In this document: positions 1 to 8,050 of the stretch, in pieces
Layout: the number at the start of each line of letters is the position of its first letter
How positions within the stretch are numbered: position 1 is the first letter of the stretch
From: Flagellimonas sp. HMM57
Lineage (GTDB): Bacteria > Bacteroidota > Bacteroidia > Flavobacteriales > Flavobacteriaceae
Assembly (NCBI RefSeq): GCF_021390175.1
Contig: NZ_CP090004.1
Coordinates: 1-64,000, forward strand
Length of the DNA stretch: 64,000 bases
Reading direction: 5' to 3'
Notes under the pieces: generated by a model
What the model was told of the DNA's origin: nothing
The model's input: the letters and a program-made list of their open reading frames with translations, nothing else
Databases searched by the model: none
Program-made: the position numbers and the translations under genes

Positions 1-13
1 ACTACTTAATACT

Positions 14-685
14 TTATTTACCTAAATCAGTACTGTTCCGTAACAGGCTAAAAAAATCGTCACGTATGTTTTGATTGGCAAATACACCCCCATACTCCAA
101 TGTAGTAGTGGCACTCTCTTTGTCTTTTATCCCTCTAGATGAAACACATAGATGCTTTGCATGTATGACCACAATGACATCTTCGGTATCTAATGTTGTC
201 TGTAGATCTTTTAAAATTTGAAGACAGAGCCGCTCCTGGACTTGTGGCCTGTGGGCATAATAGTCTACCAAACGGTTGATTTTCGATAACCCGACCACTT
301 TACTTTTTGGAATGTATCCAACATGGGCATATCCTACAATAGGCAAAAAATGGTGTTCACAAGAAGAGTCTATAGATATGTCTTGTTCTACCAGCATACG
401 TTGATAGCCATAGGTATTTGGAAAGGTGGAAATTTTAGGTTTGTTTTTGGGGTCCAAGCCATAAAATAATTCCTTGACATACATTTTTGCAAAACGATAA
501 GGTGTTCCAGAAAGACTCTCATCGGTAAGGTTCAGACCTAATTCTTCCATTATTTTTGAAAAATGGAATTGAATGTTTTTGATTTTTTCCGAATCAGTAT
601 GCTCAAAGGCATCAACGCGCATTGGGGTTTTTACCGATGTAGCAATATGGTTGTCGCCTAATGCCTCTATTTGGGATTTATCCAT
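14..685 (-). CDS. folE: GTP cyclohydrolase I (FolE)
   Basis: Converts GTP to dihydroneopterin triphosphate, the first step of folate/pterin synthesis, in the cytoplasm. The frame contains the family's zinc-binding residues. Counted from an upstream TTG at 694 they are C112 and H115 in the CEHHFLP motif and C183 in HLCVSSRG. The length (about 223 aa) is normal for the zinc-dependent FolE1 type. I prefer the ATG at 685, because the longer reading begins with TTG. It lies about 20 bases downstream of merC on the same strand, so the two are probably cotranscribed from the promoter near the palindrome at 1192-1214. Placing a zinc enzyme in a metal-regulated operon makes sense as a backup copy under metal stress; that is inference. 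Confidence 0.95.
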   Translation of the reverse strand: MDKSQIEALGDNHIATSVKTPMRVDAFEHTDSEKIKNIQFHFSKIMEELGLNLTDESLSGTPYRFAKMYVKELFYGLDPKNKPKISTFPNTYGYQRMLVEQDISIDSSCEHHFLPIVGYAHVGYIPKSKVVGLSKINRLVDYYAHRPQVQERLCLQILKDLQTTLDTEDVIVVIHAKHLCVSSRGIKDKESATTTLEYGGVFANQNIRDDFFSLLRNSTDLGK

Positions 686-703
686 TAAACACAAATTTGA
701 TTG

Positions 704-1111
704 TTAAACATCAGCGCAACAAGTTTCGTCATTACAATTGCAATAGCGCCGATTGTAAAAATGAAGTATAATCAAGCCTAAAGTTGGTGGATAGATGACC
801 GCTTCTGGTAAATGAAATAGCTCCAGTTTTTCATTCAATATAACTAAAGATAAAACTACCCAAAGAAATCCAAATGCGTATTTGACCCAAGCTTTGGAGG
901 TATTGCGGGCAGACCAATACACTGCAAAAAATGAGAAGACCAAAAAGACAATGTCCAAAAGGCCCCACCAAAATGGATGGGCTTCCCCATGCGTTCCAAC
1001 ATTCACATACGCCAAAAAAATAAAGGGTGTTGCCAAACAGTGAACCAAGCAGAGTCCACTAACAAACATTCCTATCCAATCAGATTTAACAGTTAACTGT
1101 GATAAAGTCAT
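704..1111 (-). CDS. MerC-domain membrane protein
   Basis: A 135-aa inner-membrane protein of the MerC family, whose founding members take up mercuric ions. There are about four hydrophobic segments. The first carries the family CLVHC pair (residues about 21-25), and the C-terminus is cysteine-rich (CNCNDETCC). Outside mercury operons such proteins often sit beside Fur/Zur genes, and this one does too, so transport or sensing of zinc or a similar thiophilic metal is more likely than mercury resistance. No merA or merT is nearby. It is divergent from the ABC operon and shares the intergenic palindrome. Confidence 0.8.
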   Translation of the reverse strand: MTLSQLTVKSDWIGMFVSGLCLVHCLATPFIFLAYVNVGTHGEAHPFWWGLLDIVFLVFSFFAVYWSARNTSKAWVKYAFGFLWVVLSLVILNEKLELFHLPEAVIYPPTLGLIILHFYNRRYCNCNDETCCADV

Positions 1112-1191
1112 TAATTATAACATTTTTAACATGCCCATTTAGAGCATATAAAGACTAAAATTAGATTTTTGGCAAAGTTAATGCTATTTTT

Positions 1192-1214
1192 TAAATGCAA
1201 CTAAGTTGCATTTA
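1192..1214. promoter_or_regulatory. Perfect palindrome, putative Zur/Fur-type operator
   Basis: Two 11-base arms (TAAATGCAACT and its exact reverse complement) around a single central A. It lies in the 83-base divergent region between merC-folE and the ABC operon. The operon on the right ends with a Fur-family gene, so autoregulation is the simplest reading. It overlaps an alternative upstream ATG at 1195 of the ABC ATPase, which argues for the later start at 1240. Confidence 0.7.
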
Positions 1215-1239
1215 TGTTTATTTTTGTAAAAACGAATTA

Positions 1240-1866
1240 ATGGTTACAACATCAGGTCTTACATATGCGTATAAAAATGGGCAAGAAATGATTTTTCCTG
1301 ATATTGAACTGACTCCTGGAGAACATTTACTGGTCATAGGACCATCTGGTGTAGGCAAAACAACACTTTTATATCTTATGGCCGGATTGCTTCCCCCTAT
1401 AAAGGGATCAGTTGCCATTGATGGAACTGAATTAAATTCATTATCCCGCAAAGAGATTGATAGATTCCGAGGGGAATACATCGGGCTCATCTTCCAGCAC
1501 TATCATTTTATAAAATCCCTCAATGTTTTTGATAACCTTCTTCTTCGTCAACGCTTCCCCAAAAATTCCGTTGATAAGCAAAGAAAACTTCAGCTTGCCG
1601 AAAGGTTAGGCCTATCGGAGCATCTTGATAAAAAAGTTACCACATTGAGCCAAGGACAGCAACAACGATTGTCCATTGCCCTTGGCTTGATTCATAAACC
1701 TAAAATTGTATTGGCCGATGAACCTACTTCTAATTTAGACGATGTTAACTGCATCAAGGTCATTAATTTACTTAAAGAGGAGGCGGAGATATGCAAAAGT
1801 AGTTTATTGATCATCACCCATGATCTGCGTGTAATGTCTCATTTTCAAAATCGAATTGAACTATGA
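1240..1866 (+). CDS. ABC transporter ATP-binding protein, LolD/MacB type
   Basis: ATPase subunit of a MacB/LolCDE-like export system. The Walker A motif GPSGVGKT is at residues 34-41, the signature LSQGQQQR lies about two thirds along, and the Walker B/D-loop is LADEPTSNLD. The H-loop is ITHD. I chose the ATG at 1240 because the in-frame ATG at 1195 sits inside the operator palindrome. Its stop overlaps the start of the permease by four bases (ATGA), showing translational coupling. The substrate is unknown. The His-rich permease partner and the Fur gene downstream suggest metal handling or a response to metal limitation. Confidence 0.88.
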   Translation: MVTTSGLTYAYKNGQEMIFPDIELTPGEHLLVIGPSGVGKTTLLYLMAGLLPPIKGSVAIDGTELNSLSRKEIDRFRGEYIGLIFQHYHFIKSLNVFDNLLLRQRFPKNSVDKQRKLQLAERLGLSEHLDKKVTTLSQGQQQRLSIALGLIHKPKIVLADEPTSNLDDVNCIKVINLLKEEAEICKSSLLIITHDLRVMSHFQNRIEL

Positions 1867-3170
1867 ATTTGGGCTATCTAGCATATAGAAACATGGTTTC
1901 CAAACCTCTCAATTTAGTTTTGAGTTTAATGCTGTTATCGTTAAGTGTATCCTTGGTCACGTTTGTTTTTCAATTGAGTCAGCAACTAGGTGGTCAACTT
2001 GATAAAAACATTGCACCGTTCGATATGGTCGTTGGGGCAAAAGGCAGTCCATTGCAACTGGTCTTATCTTCCGTTCTTCACGTAGATGTGCCAACAGGGA
2101 ATATTAAGTTAAAGGATGTGACCGCACTGCAAAAGCACCCATTTGTTGAAAAAGCAATTCCTGTTTCTTACGGAGACAACTACAAAGGGCATCGCATTCT
2201 AGGTACGGAAACCAAGTATTTAGAAAGTTATAATGCAAAACTAAGTGAAGGACGCCTTTACCAAAAATCGTTTGAAGTAGTTGTTGGCAGTGGAGTCCGT
2301 TCTAAATTAAACCTACAACTCGGCGATACTTTTATAAGCTCCCACGGCCTGGTGGATTCTGGATCTGAAGGACATGAAAATCATCCTTATGAAATTGTTG
2401 GTATTCTGAAGCCTACTGGAACGGTAATAGATCAATTACTGATTTCAAATTTAGAAAGTATTTGGAAGGCGCATGACCATGACGATGCACGTATTGAAGA
2501 ATCAGAAAATGAACACCAAGAAGAATATAAACATGACAAAGAACATGGGCACGAAGAGCATGAAAATCATGAAGGGCACGACCATGACGAAGAATACGGA
2601 CACGAAGAACATAAAAGTCATGAAGATTTAGAGATTACTTCTCTTTTGGTCAAGTTTAAAAGTCCTTTAGGAATGGTCCAGCTTCCAAGATTCATCAATG
2701 AGAACACTACTATGCAAGCGGCCTTACCGGGGTTTGAGATACAACGTCTTATGGGATTGTTGGGTTCTGGGGCACAGACAATAAACGGAATTGCCTTAGC
2801 CATTCTATTGGTTTCTGGATTGAGCATTTTCATCAGTCTTTTAAAGACCATTCGGGAAAGAAAACAAGAGCTTGCGCTTTTAAGGACCTATGGCTTGCAC
2901 ACAAGACAACTTCTTGGATTGGCACTTTTGGAAGGGATCTTTTTGTCCATTATCGGGGTTGTGCTTGGATGGCTTTTGGGCCGATTGGGCATATCGATCG
3001 TTTCTGGGTATTTAAACGCTTCATACGGATATACTTTGCAAGTACAAGGGCCAGAACTATTTGAATTTTTTATATTGTGCCTTATAGTGGCATTGGCTAT
3101 TATAGCCACTTTATTGGCGTCTCGCTCCATTTTTAAACTAAACGTTGCTAAAACTTTATCAGATGCTTAA
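1863..3170 (+). CDS. ABC transporter permease (FtsX/LolE-like) with His-rich periplasmic loop
   Basis: A 435-aa permease with one N-terminal and three C-terminal membrane segments and a large periplasmic MacB_PCD-like domain, as in FtsX/LolC/LolE proteins. The odd part is an insertion at about residues 203-255, packed with His, Asp and Glu in HDHD, HGHEEHE and HEGHDHDE patterns, typical of zinc- or nickel-binding segments. That insertion and the Fur-family gene four genes later support a metal-related role, but transport of metal itself is not shown. Translation is coupled to the ATPase, and the gene overlaps the start of the next gene. Confidence 0.85.
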   Translation: MNLGYLAYRNMVSKPLNLVLSLMLLSLSVSLVTFVFQLSQQLGGQLDKNIAPFDMVVGAKGSPLQLVLSSVLHVDVPTGNIKLKDVTALQKHPFVEKAIPVSYGDNYKGHRILGTETKYLESYNAKLSEGRLYQKSFEVVVGSGVRSKLNLQLGDTFISSHGLVDSGSEGHENHPYEIVGILKPTGTVIDQLLISNLESIWKAHDHDDARIEESENEHQEEYKHDKEHGHEEHENHEGHDHDEEYGHEEHKSHEDLEITSLLVKFKSPLGMVQLPRFINENTTMQAALPGFEIQRLMGLLGSGAQTINGIALAILLVSGLSIFISLLKTIRERKQELALLRTYGLHTRQLLGLALLEGIFLSIIGVVLGWLLGRLGISIVSGYLNASYGYTLQVQGPELFEFFILCLIVALAIIATLLASRSIFKLNVAKTLSDA

Positions 3171-3603
3171 ATCGTTCTTATTTGTTTTGTCCGTAACTTT
3201 TGTGAGTACTTTTGCAATAGCGCAAAAGCAATTGACCTGGGAAGATTTTGCAGATGTCAACTTTGAACCTGAATACAATGCAACGTACGATATGCATTTC
3301 TTAATGCCAACCTTTGGTAAAAAGATAATGGCTTATAAAGGTAAGCAAGTAAGTATCAAAGGATTCTTTTTGGATATCTCCGGAAGTGGTGAAGTGTTCC
3401 TGCTTTCCCAAAACCCAATGGCTTCCTGCTTTTTTTGCGGTGCTGCAGGACCCGAGACCATTATCGAAGTGAACTTCAAGGAAAAACCTCCTTTTAGAAC
3501 CGACCAGATTGTTACGGTAACAGGAGTCCTTGAACTCAATAGAGACAATGTAGATCATTGCAATTATATCTTAAAAGTGGCCACTGGCCAACTGGTAAAT
3601 TAA
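3163..3603 (+). CDS. Secreted CxxC-motif protein, paralogue 1
   Basis: About 146 aa with a clear signal peptide (MLKSFLFVLSV...AIA) and a mature domain of about 125 residues. The most conserved stretch, shared with the next gene, is MASCFFCG.AGPET, a Cys-x-x-Cys that could bind metal or be redox-active. A second block, EKPPF..DQIVTVTGVLELN, resembles an OB-fold or DUF-type beta domain. The ATG at 3163 overlaps the permease end by eight bases and fits a signal peptide better than the upstream TTG at 3145. No function is assigned. The operon context implies a periplasmic partner of the ABC system. Confidence 0.75.
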   Translation: MLKSFLFVLSVTFVSTFAIAQKQLTWEDFADVNFEPEYNATYDMHFLMPTFGKKIMAYKGKQVSIKGFFLDISGSGEVFLLSQNPMASCFFCGAAGPETIIEVNFKEKPPFRTDQIVTVTGVLELNRDNVDHCNYILKVATGQLVN

Positions 3604-3607
3604 AAAA

Positions 3608-4045
3608 ATGCGATTTCTTCCTTTCATAGTATTGATTTGGATGGCAACTACCACCTATGCGCAGACCTCTTTGGATTGGTCAGACCTCACAGGTGGCATT
3701 TCTTTTCAAGCACTTTCTTTGGAAGATCCTTTTCCTGGATTTACAAAAGCAAGGTTTTCAGAAGATTTAAAAGCACTGGAAGGAAAGGAAATTGTTCTCA
3801 CGGGCTATTTTCTTGTATTGGATGGCAGTCAATCAGTTTATATGCTCTCCATGAATCCAATGGCCTCATGCTTTTTCTGTGGAAACGGTGGCCCTGAAAC
3901 GGTAGTAGGGCTTCAGTTTGCAGAAAAACCAGCGTTCAAAATGGATGAATTACTGTCCGTAAATGGTATTCTACGATTGAACAGGCAAAATCCCAACGAG
4001 TACTATTATCGAATTGAAAATGCCGATGCCATAAGTTTTAATTAA
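3608..4045 (+). CDS. Secreted CxxC-motif protein, paralogue 2
   Basis: A tandem paralogue of the preceding gene, starting four bases after its stop. It is 145 aa with signal peptide MRFLPFIVLIWMATTTYA. It keeps the MNPMASCFFCGNGGPET block, then F.EKPAFKMDELLSVNGILRLN, so both the CxxC pair and the C-terminal beta segment are conserved between copies. The rest has diverged strongly, which indicates an old duplication. I do not recognise an experimentally characterised relative. Its operon position between the ABC permease and the Fur-type regulator suggests a shared, probably metal-dependent, periplasmic task. Confidence 0.75.
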   Translation: MRFLPFIVLIWMATTTYAQTSLDWSDLTGGISFQALSLEDPFPGFTKARFSEDLKALEGKEIVLTGYFLVLDGSQSVYMLSMNPMASCFFCGNGGPETVVGLQFAEKPAFKMDELLSVNGILRLNRQNPNEYYYRIENADAISFN

Positions 4046-4055
4046 ATGGAATCTT

Positions 4056-4463
4056 GTGATGAAAAATGAAAACTATGAACAACTGTTGGAGCGGAAAGGG
4101 TTAAAAAAAACCAAAGTCCGTATCGCATTGGTACAGCATTTCATGAATATGGAACATGCACAGTCGTACAATGACCTACAAGCAGCATTGGTCAACGAAT
4201 TGGACAAATCCACCCTATACCGAAATTTGACAAGTTTTGAGCAGGCAGGTATCATCCATCGTATAAACGACCACACAGGAGTATCCAAATATGCATTTGG
4301 GGAGCCACCAATACATGGTAATGAACACGCTCATTTCGTATGCGAATGCTGCGAAACGGTATATTGTATGGAAGAGTTGGTTCCATCTCAGCTTAATATC
4401 CCAAAGGGATTCAAAACAAACAACGTACAGACAATAATTCGCGGAATCTGCGCGGATTGTTGA
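4056..4463 (+). CDS. Fur-family transcriptional repressor (Zur-like)
   Basis: A 135-aa metal-dependent repressor of the Fur superfamily. The N-terminal winged helix carries the recognition segment LDKSTLYRNLTSFEQAGI. The C-terminal dimerisation/metal domain has HAHFVCECCETVYC and a final GICADC, giving the two CxxC pairs of the structural zinc site. It ends the five-gene operon that begins next to the palindrome at 1192-1214, so it probably represses itself and merC-folE. Neighbours with metal-binding traits favour zinc (Zur) over iron, but sequence alone cannot settle that. Confidence 0.85.
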   Translation: MMKNENYEQLLERKGLKKTKVRIALVQHFMNMEHAQSYNDLQAALVNELDKSTLYRNLTSFEQAGIIHRINDHTGVSKYAFGEPPIHGNEHAHFVCECCETVYCMEELVPSQLNIPKGFKTNNVQTIIRGICADC

Positions 4464-4479
4464 AAACTAAAAACAAATT

Positions 4480-6168
4480 ATGGAATATAATAGAAGAAAA
4501 TTTATCACTTTTTTGGGTAAGGCAAGTATTGGTACCGCCATACTACCTCCTTTTTTGGTTAGTTGTGGGAATACAGCCTCTCCAAAGGAAAAAAACCTAG
4601 AAGCAACCAGTCTGGAATTGGAAAGATTAAAGAAATTGACCATTGAGGGGCTTTTGCCGTCAAATAAGGACGATTTATTATTGGCCCAAGGATTGGATTA
4701 TCATGTAATTGTACGTTGGGGCGATGAAATTAGCCAAAATGACCGCTTTGGCTTCAACAACGATTTTACCTGTTTCATTCCGCTCAATGATGATGACCCT
4801 ACAGATGGTCTTTTGTGGGTTAATCACGAATATGTCAATCCGTTGTTCGTTTCCGGTTTCGATAGGAAAAAATACGAAAACCCAAGCGATCAGCGTACCA
4901 AGGAACAGGTTGACAAAGAAATGTATAATGTTGGTGGAAGTATCGTTCGTATAAAACAAAAGGACGGGAAATGGGAAGTTGTCAAAAACGACCCCTACAA
5001 TCGTCGTGTAACGGCAAAGACACCTATTGATCTAAACTGGGACCATCCTGTTAAGGGAACTTCCACCGTAATCGGAACCCACAGCAACTGTTCAGGAGGT
5101 ATTACCCCATGGAAAACATTTTTGACCTGTGAAGAAAACTATGATAGTTTCTATGGGGAAACCGTATATGATCAAGATGGCCGACCTGCCCACCGAGCTA
5201 GCTCATATGGCTGGGAAAAATTTTATCCTTATCCACCGGAGCATTACGGTTGGGTCGTTGAAGTAGACCCAAAAGATGGCACTGCCCAAAAACATGTGGC
5301 CATTGGTCGGTATGCCCATGAATGTTGTACGCTTTATGAACTTGCGGACAAACGTATAGTCGCCTATTCTGGTGACGATAAGAACAGTGAACATTTGTAC
5401 AAATTTGTGTCCTCCAAACCAGGCTCATTAAAAGAAGGAACGCTCTATGTTGCCGATACCTTGAATGGGAAATGGTTATCACTTGATTGGGAAAGTCAGC
5501 CTAAGTTAAAAGAACGGTTTAAAAATCAGACCGAAGTTTTGATCCGCACTCGGGAAGCCGCCAAAATTCTGGGAGCTACTGAACTGAACCGACCCGAGGA
5601 TATTGAAATCGACCCCATAACAGGAAGTGTCTTTGTAGCGCTTACCAATAATTACGAGAAAAATGATTTCCACGGATCAATTCTAAAAATAGAGGAAACT
5701 GATGGTGAGTACGATTCTTTGACATTTAAGGCTTCAACTTTTATGGCAGGTGGAGAGGAAAACGGATTTTCGTGCCCCGATAACTTGGCCTTCGATATGG
5801 CCGGTAATTTGTGGTTCACTTCTGATATGTCAGGTAGCAAAATGAACAAGGAAGACGGGCCCTACATGGTATTCAAGAACAATAGTCTTTTTGTGGTTCC
5901 ACGCCATGGAAAAGATCAGGGCAAGATCATTCGCTTGGTCTCGGCCCCAAATGATGCAGAACTTACCGGCCCCTGGTTTTCACCCGATGGGAAAACGTTG
6001 TTTCTGAGCGTGCAACACCCTGGCGAGCAAACAACCGATTTGAACAATCCCACAAGCAAATGGCCCTTTGATAAAGATGGCATACCTAAACCTTCGGTAG
6101 TGGCCATTACAGGTGATCTTGTAGAGAAGATGAATAAACTGCATCTATTGGAAAAAGAACGATTGTAG
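4480..6168 (+). CDS. PhoX-type alkaline phosphatase (DUF839), lipoprotein
   Basis: A 562-aa secreted protein of the PhoX/DUF839 family; characterised members are calcium/iron-dependent phosphatases acting on extracytoplasmic phosphoesters. The N-terminus has a Tat-like RRKFITFLGKAS motif followed by a lipobox ending FLVSC (about residue 29), so it is probably exported folded and lipid-anchored. Family blocks are present: LLWVNHEYVNP, GTHSNCSGGITPWKTFLTCEENYD, HECCTLYELADKRIVAYSGDD and RPEDIEIDPITGSVFVALTNN. It starts 17 bases after the Fur-type gene on the same strand, so it may belong to the metal-controlled operon. Confidence 0.85.
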   Translation: MEYNRRKFITFLGKASIGTAILPPFLVSCGNTASPKEKNLEATSLELERLKKLTIEGLLPSNKDDLLLAQGLDYHVIVRWGDEISQNDRFGFNNDFTCFIPLNDDDPTDGLLWVNHEYVNPLFVSGFDRKKYENPSDQRTKEQVDKEMYNVGGSIVRIKQKDGKWEVVKNDPYNRRVTAKTPIDLNWDHPVKGTSTVIGTHSNCSGGITPWKTFLTCEENYDSFYGETVYDQDGRPAHRASSYGWEKFYPYPPEHYGWVVEVDPKDGTAQKHVAIGRYAHECCTLYELADKRIVAYSGDDKNSEHLYKFVSSKPGSLKEGTLYVADTLNGKWLSLDWESQPKLKERFKNQTEVLIRTREAAKILGATELNRPEDIEIDPITGSVFVALTNNYEKNDFHGSILKIEETDGEYDSLTFKASTFMAGGEENGFSCPDNLAFDMAGNLWFTSDMSGSKMNKEDGPYMVFKNNSLFVVPRHGKDQGKIIRLVSAPNDAELTGPWFSPDGKTLFLSVQHPGEQTTDLNNPTSKWPFDKDGIPKPSVVAITGDLVEKMNKLHLLEKERL

Positions 6169-6189
6169 GTAGCCATCAGTTTCTAAAAT

Positions 6190-7890
6190 TCAGTATCCAG
6201 CAGCTTGACCGTCTTTACGACTTTCTGAAGCTCCATGATAGACTTTGTTTTCATCATTCCACAAAATGGCCTGATACCCTCCATAAATGCCTCTCGCTGT
6301 TCCCATTTTATGGCCTTTATCCATCAATCCACGTATGGTAGTGTAAGGAATGCCTGATTCGGTTCTAATGAGTCCCGTATTTTCAGTGGTCTTGCCCATG
6401 GGACTTGCTCCTCCGGTATGATCCCAACGTGGTGCATCTCCAGCTTCTTGGAGGTTCATGCCAAAATCAACGAGGTTCATCACGATTTGCGTATGACCCA
6501 TGGGTTGAAAATCGCCACCCATTACCCCAAAACTTACATAGGGTTTACCATCCTTGGTCATAAAAGCGGGTATGATGGTATGAAAAGGGCGTTTGCCCGG
6601 CTCAAAAGTATTGGCTTGACCTCGCTTAAGACTGAACAATTCTCCGCGATCTTGTAGCATAAAACCAAGTTTTGGTGGCGCCATGCCAGAGCCCATTCCC
6701 CGATAATTGCTCTGAATCAATGATATCATAGTACCTTCCTTGTCCGCCACCGTCATATAAATAGTTTCTCCTGCTGAGATTTCCCCCGCGGCATATGTTC
6801 CAGCACGTTCGCCTATCTGCTCCCTTCTTGACTTTGCATAGTCTTCTGACAGTAATTCTTTGACCGGAACATCAAAAAAGTCCATATCTGCATAATATTT
6901 GGCACGGTCCTCAAAGGCTAATTTTTTGGCTTCGGTAAAAAGGTGCAAATGTTCAATACTACCAAATTCGATATCGGAAAAATCATAGCCTTCCAAAATT
7001 TGCAGCATTTGGAGTGCCGCTATACCTTGACCGTTAGGCGGAAGTTCCCAAACATCATAACCTCTATAATTGATGGAAACAGGCTCTACCCATTCCGATT
7101 TGTGGACAGCAAAGTCCTTGGCCGATAGAAAACCTCCTTGCTCTTTTATGAACTGACCAACGGTTTTTGCAATATCTCCTTTATAAAAAGCATCTCGACC
7201 GCCTTCTGCAATTTTCCGATAGGTATTCGCCAAATAAGGATTTTTATAAATTTCCCCTTCGTTAGGTAGTTTTCCTCCGTTTTGTGATTTGTACGTGTCT
7301 TCAATATTAGGAAATCCTTTTGATTCAAAAAAGGGAACAGTGCGCTGTATGTACCAAGCAATAAGTTCGGTCAAAGGGAATCCGTTTTCTGCATAATCAA
7401 TAGCCGGGGCCAAAATTTCTGTCATGGATTTTGACCCAAATTTTTGATGCAGTTCAAACCAACCATCTACGGCACCGGGCACACTGACCGGAAGGGGGCC
7501 ATGAGATGGAATTTTCTCCATCCCTTCTTTTTCAAAGTATTCCAAGGTAAGTTTTTGCGGTGAACGTCCACTGGCGTTGAGACCATACAATTTCTTAGTT
7601 TTTCCATCCCAAACAATGGCAAAAAGGTCTCCCCCTACACCACAGCCTGTAGGTTCCATAAGTCCAAGTGCAGCGTTTGCCGCAATCGCAGCATCTATGG
7701 CATTACCTCCATCTTTTAAGATATCCAATCCAATTTGGGTGGCAAGGGGATGGCTTGTGGCCACCATTCCATTTTGTCCCAACACTTCAGAACGGGTCGC
7801 GAAGGGCTCGCCTGTTATTCGATCCTGGGCATTTGTAATTTGGAAAGTTAAAAAAAGAAAGGAAAGACAAAGGAAAGCGGTTTTCATCAT
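6190..7890 (-). CDS. ggt: Gamma-glutamyltransferase
   Basis: A 566-aa periplasmic enzyme that cleaves gamma-glutamyl bonds (glutathione hydrolysis or transfer). The signal peptide is MMKTAFLCLSFLFLTFQITNAQ. Family hallmarks are GGNAIDAAIAANAALGLMEPTGCG near the N-terminus and the autoprocessing nucleophile T376 in GETIYMTVADKEG. SNYRGMGSGM follows, and GGDFQPMGHTQ marks the small subunit. Length is normal and no damage is seen. It converges on the PhoX gene with only 21 bases between the two stops and no obvious hairpin. It is probably a stand-alone backbone gene. Confidence 0.93.
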   Translation of the reverse strand: MMKTAFLCLSFLFLTFQITNAQDRITGEPFATRSEVLGQNGMVATSHPLATQIGLDILKDGGNAIDAAIAANAALGLMEPTGCGVGGDLFAIVWDGKTKKLYGLNASGRSPQKLTLEYFEKEGMEKIPSHGPLPVSVPGAVDGWFELHQKFGSKSMTEILAPAIDYAENGFPLTELIAWYIQRTVPFFESKGFPNIEDTYKSQNGGKLPNEGEIYKNPYLANTYRKIAEGGRDAFYKGDIAKTVGQFIKEQGGFLSAKDFAVHKSEWVEPVSINYRGYDVWELPPNGQGIAALQMLQILEGYDFSDIEFGSIEHLHLFTEAKKLAFEDRAKYYADMDFFDVPVKELLSEDYAKSRREQIGERAGTYAAGEISAGETIYMTVADKEGTMISLIQSNYRGMGSGMAPPKLGFMLQDRGELFSLKRGQANTFEPGKRPFHTIIPAFMTKDGKPYVSFGVMGGDFQPMGHTQIVMNLVDFGMNLQEAGDAPRWDHTGGASPMGKTTENTGLIRTESGIPYTTIRGLMDKGHKMGTARGIYGGYQAILWNDENKVYHGASESRKDGQAAGY

Positions 7891-8050
7891 AATTGTTTAG
7901 TTTTCTAAAGTACAAAAATTGAATCAGGAACCGAATGCGAAAATGTTATTGTGTATTGTTTCGACTATGTGTTTGTGATTTGTTAGTTTAGAGCTATTTT
8001 ACAATCCTGTTCAATCATACCTAAAAGATAAATCACTACCAATTATAACC

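Noticed and set aside
704..1111. Mercury resistance operon
   Set aside because: Only a MerC-type protein is present; no merA, merT, merP or merR, and the neighbours fit zinc or general metal control.
1218..1490. 90-codon minus-strand frame inside the ABC ATPase gene
   Set aside because: It is the antisense shadow of strongly conserved Walker motifs on the + strand.
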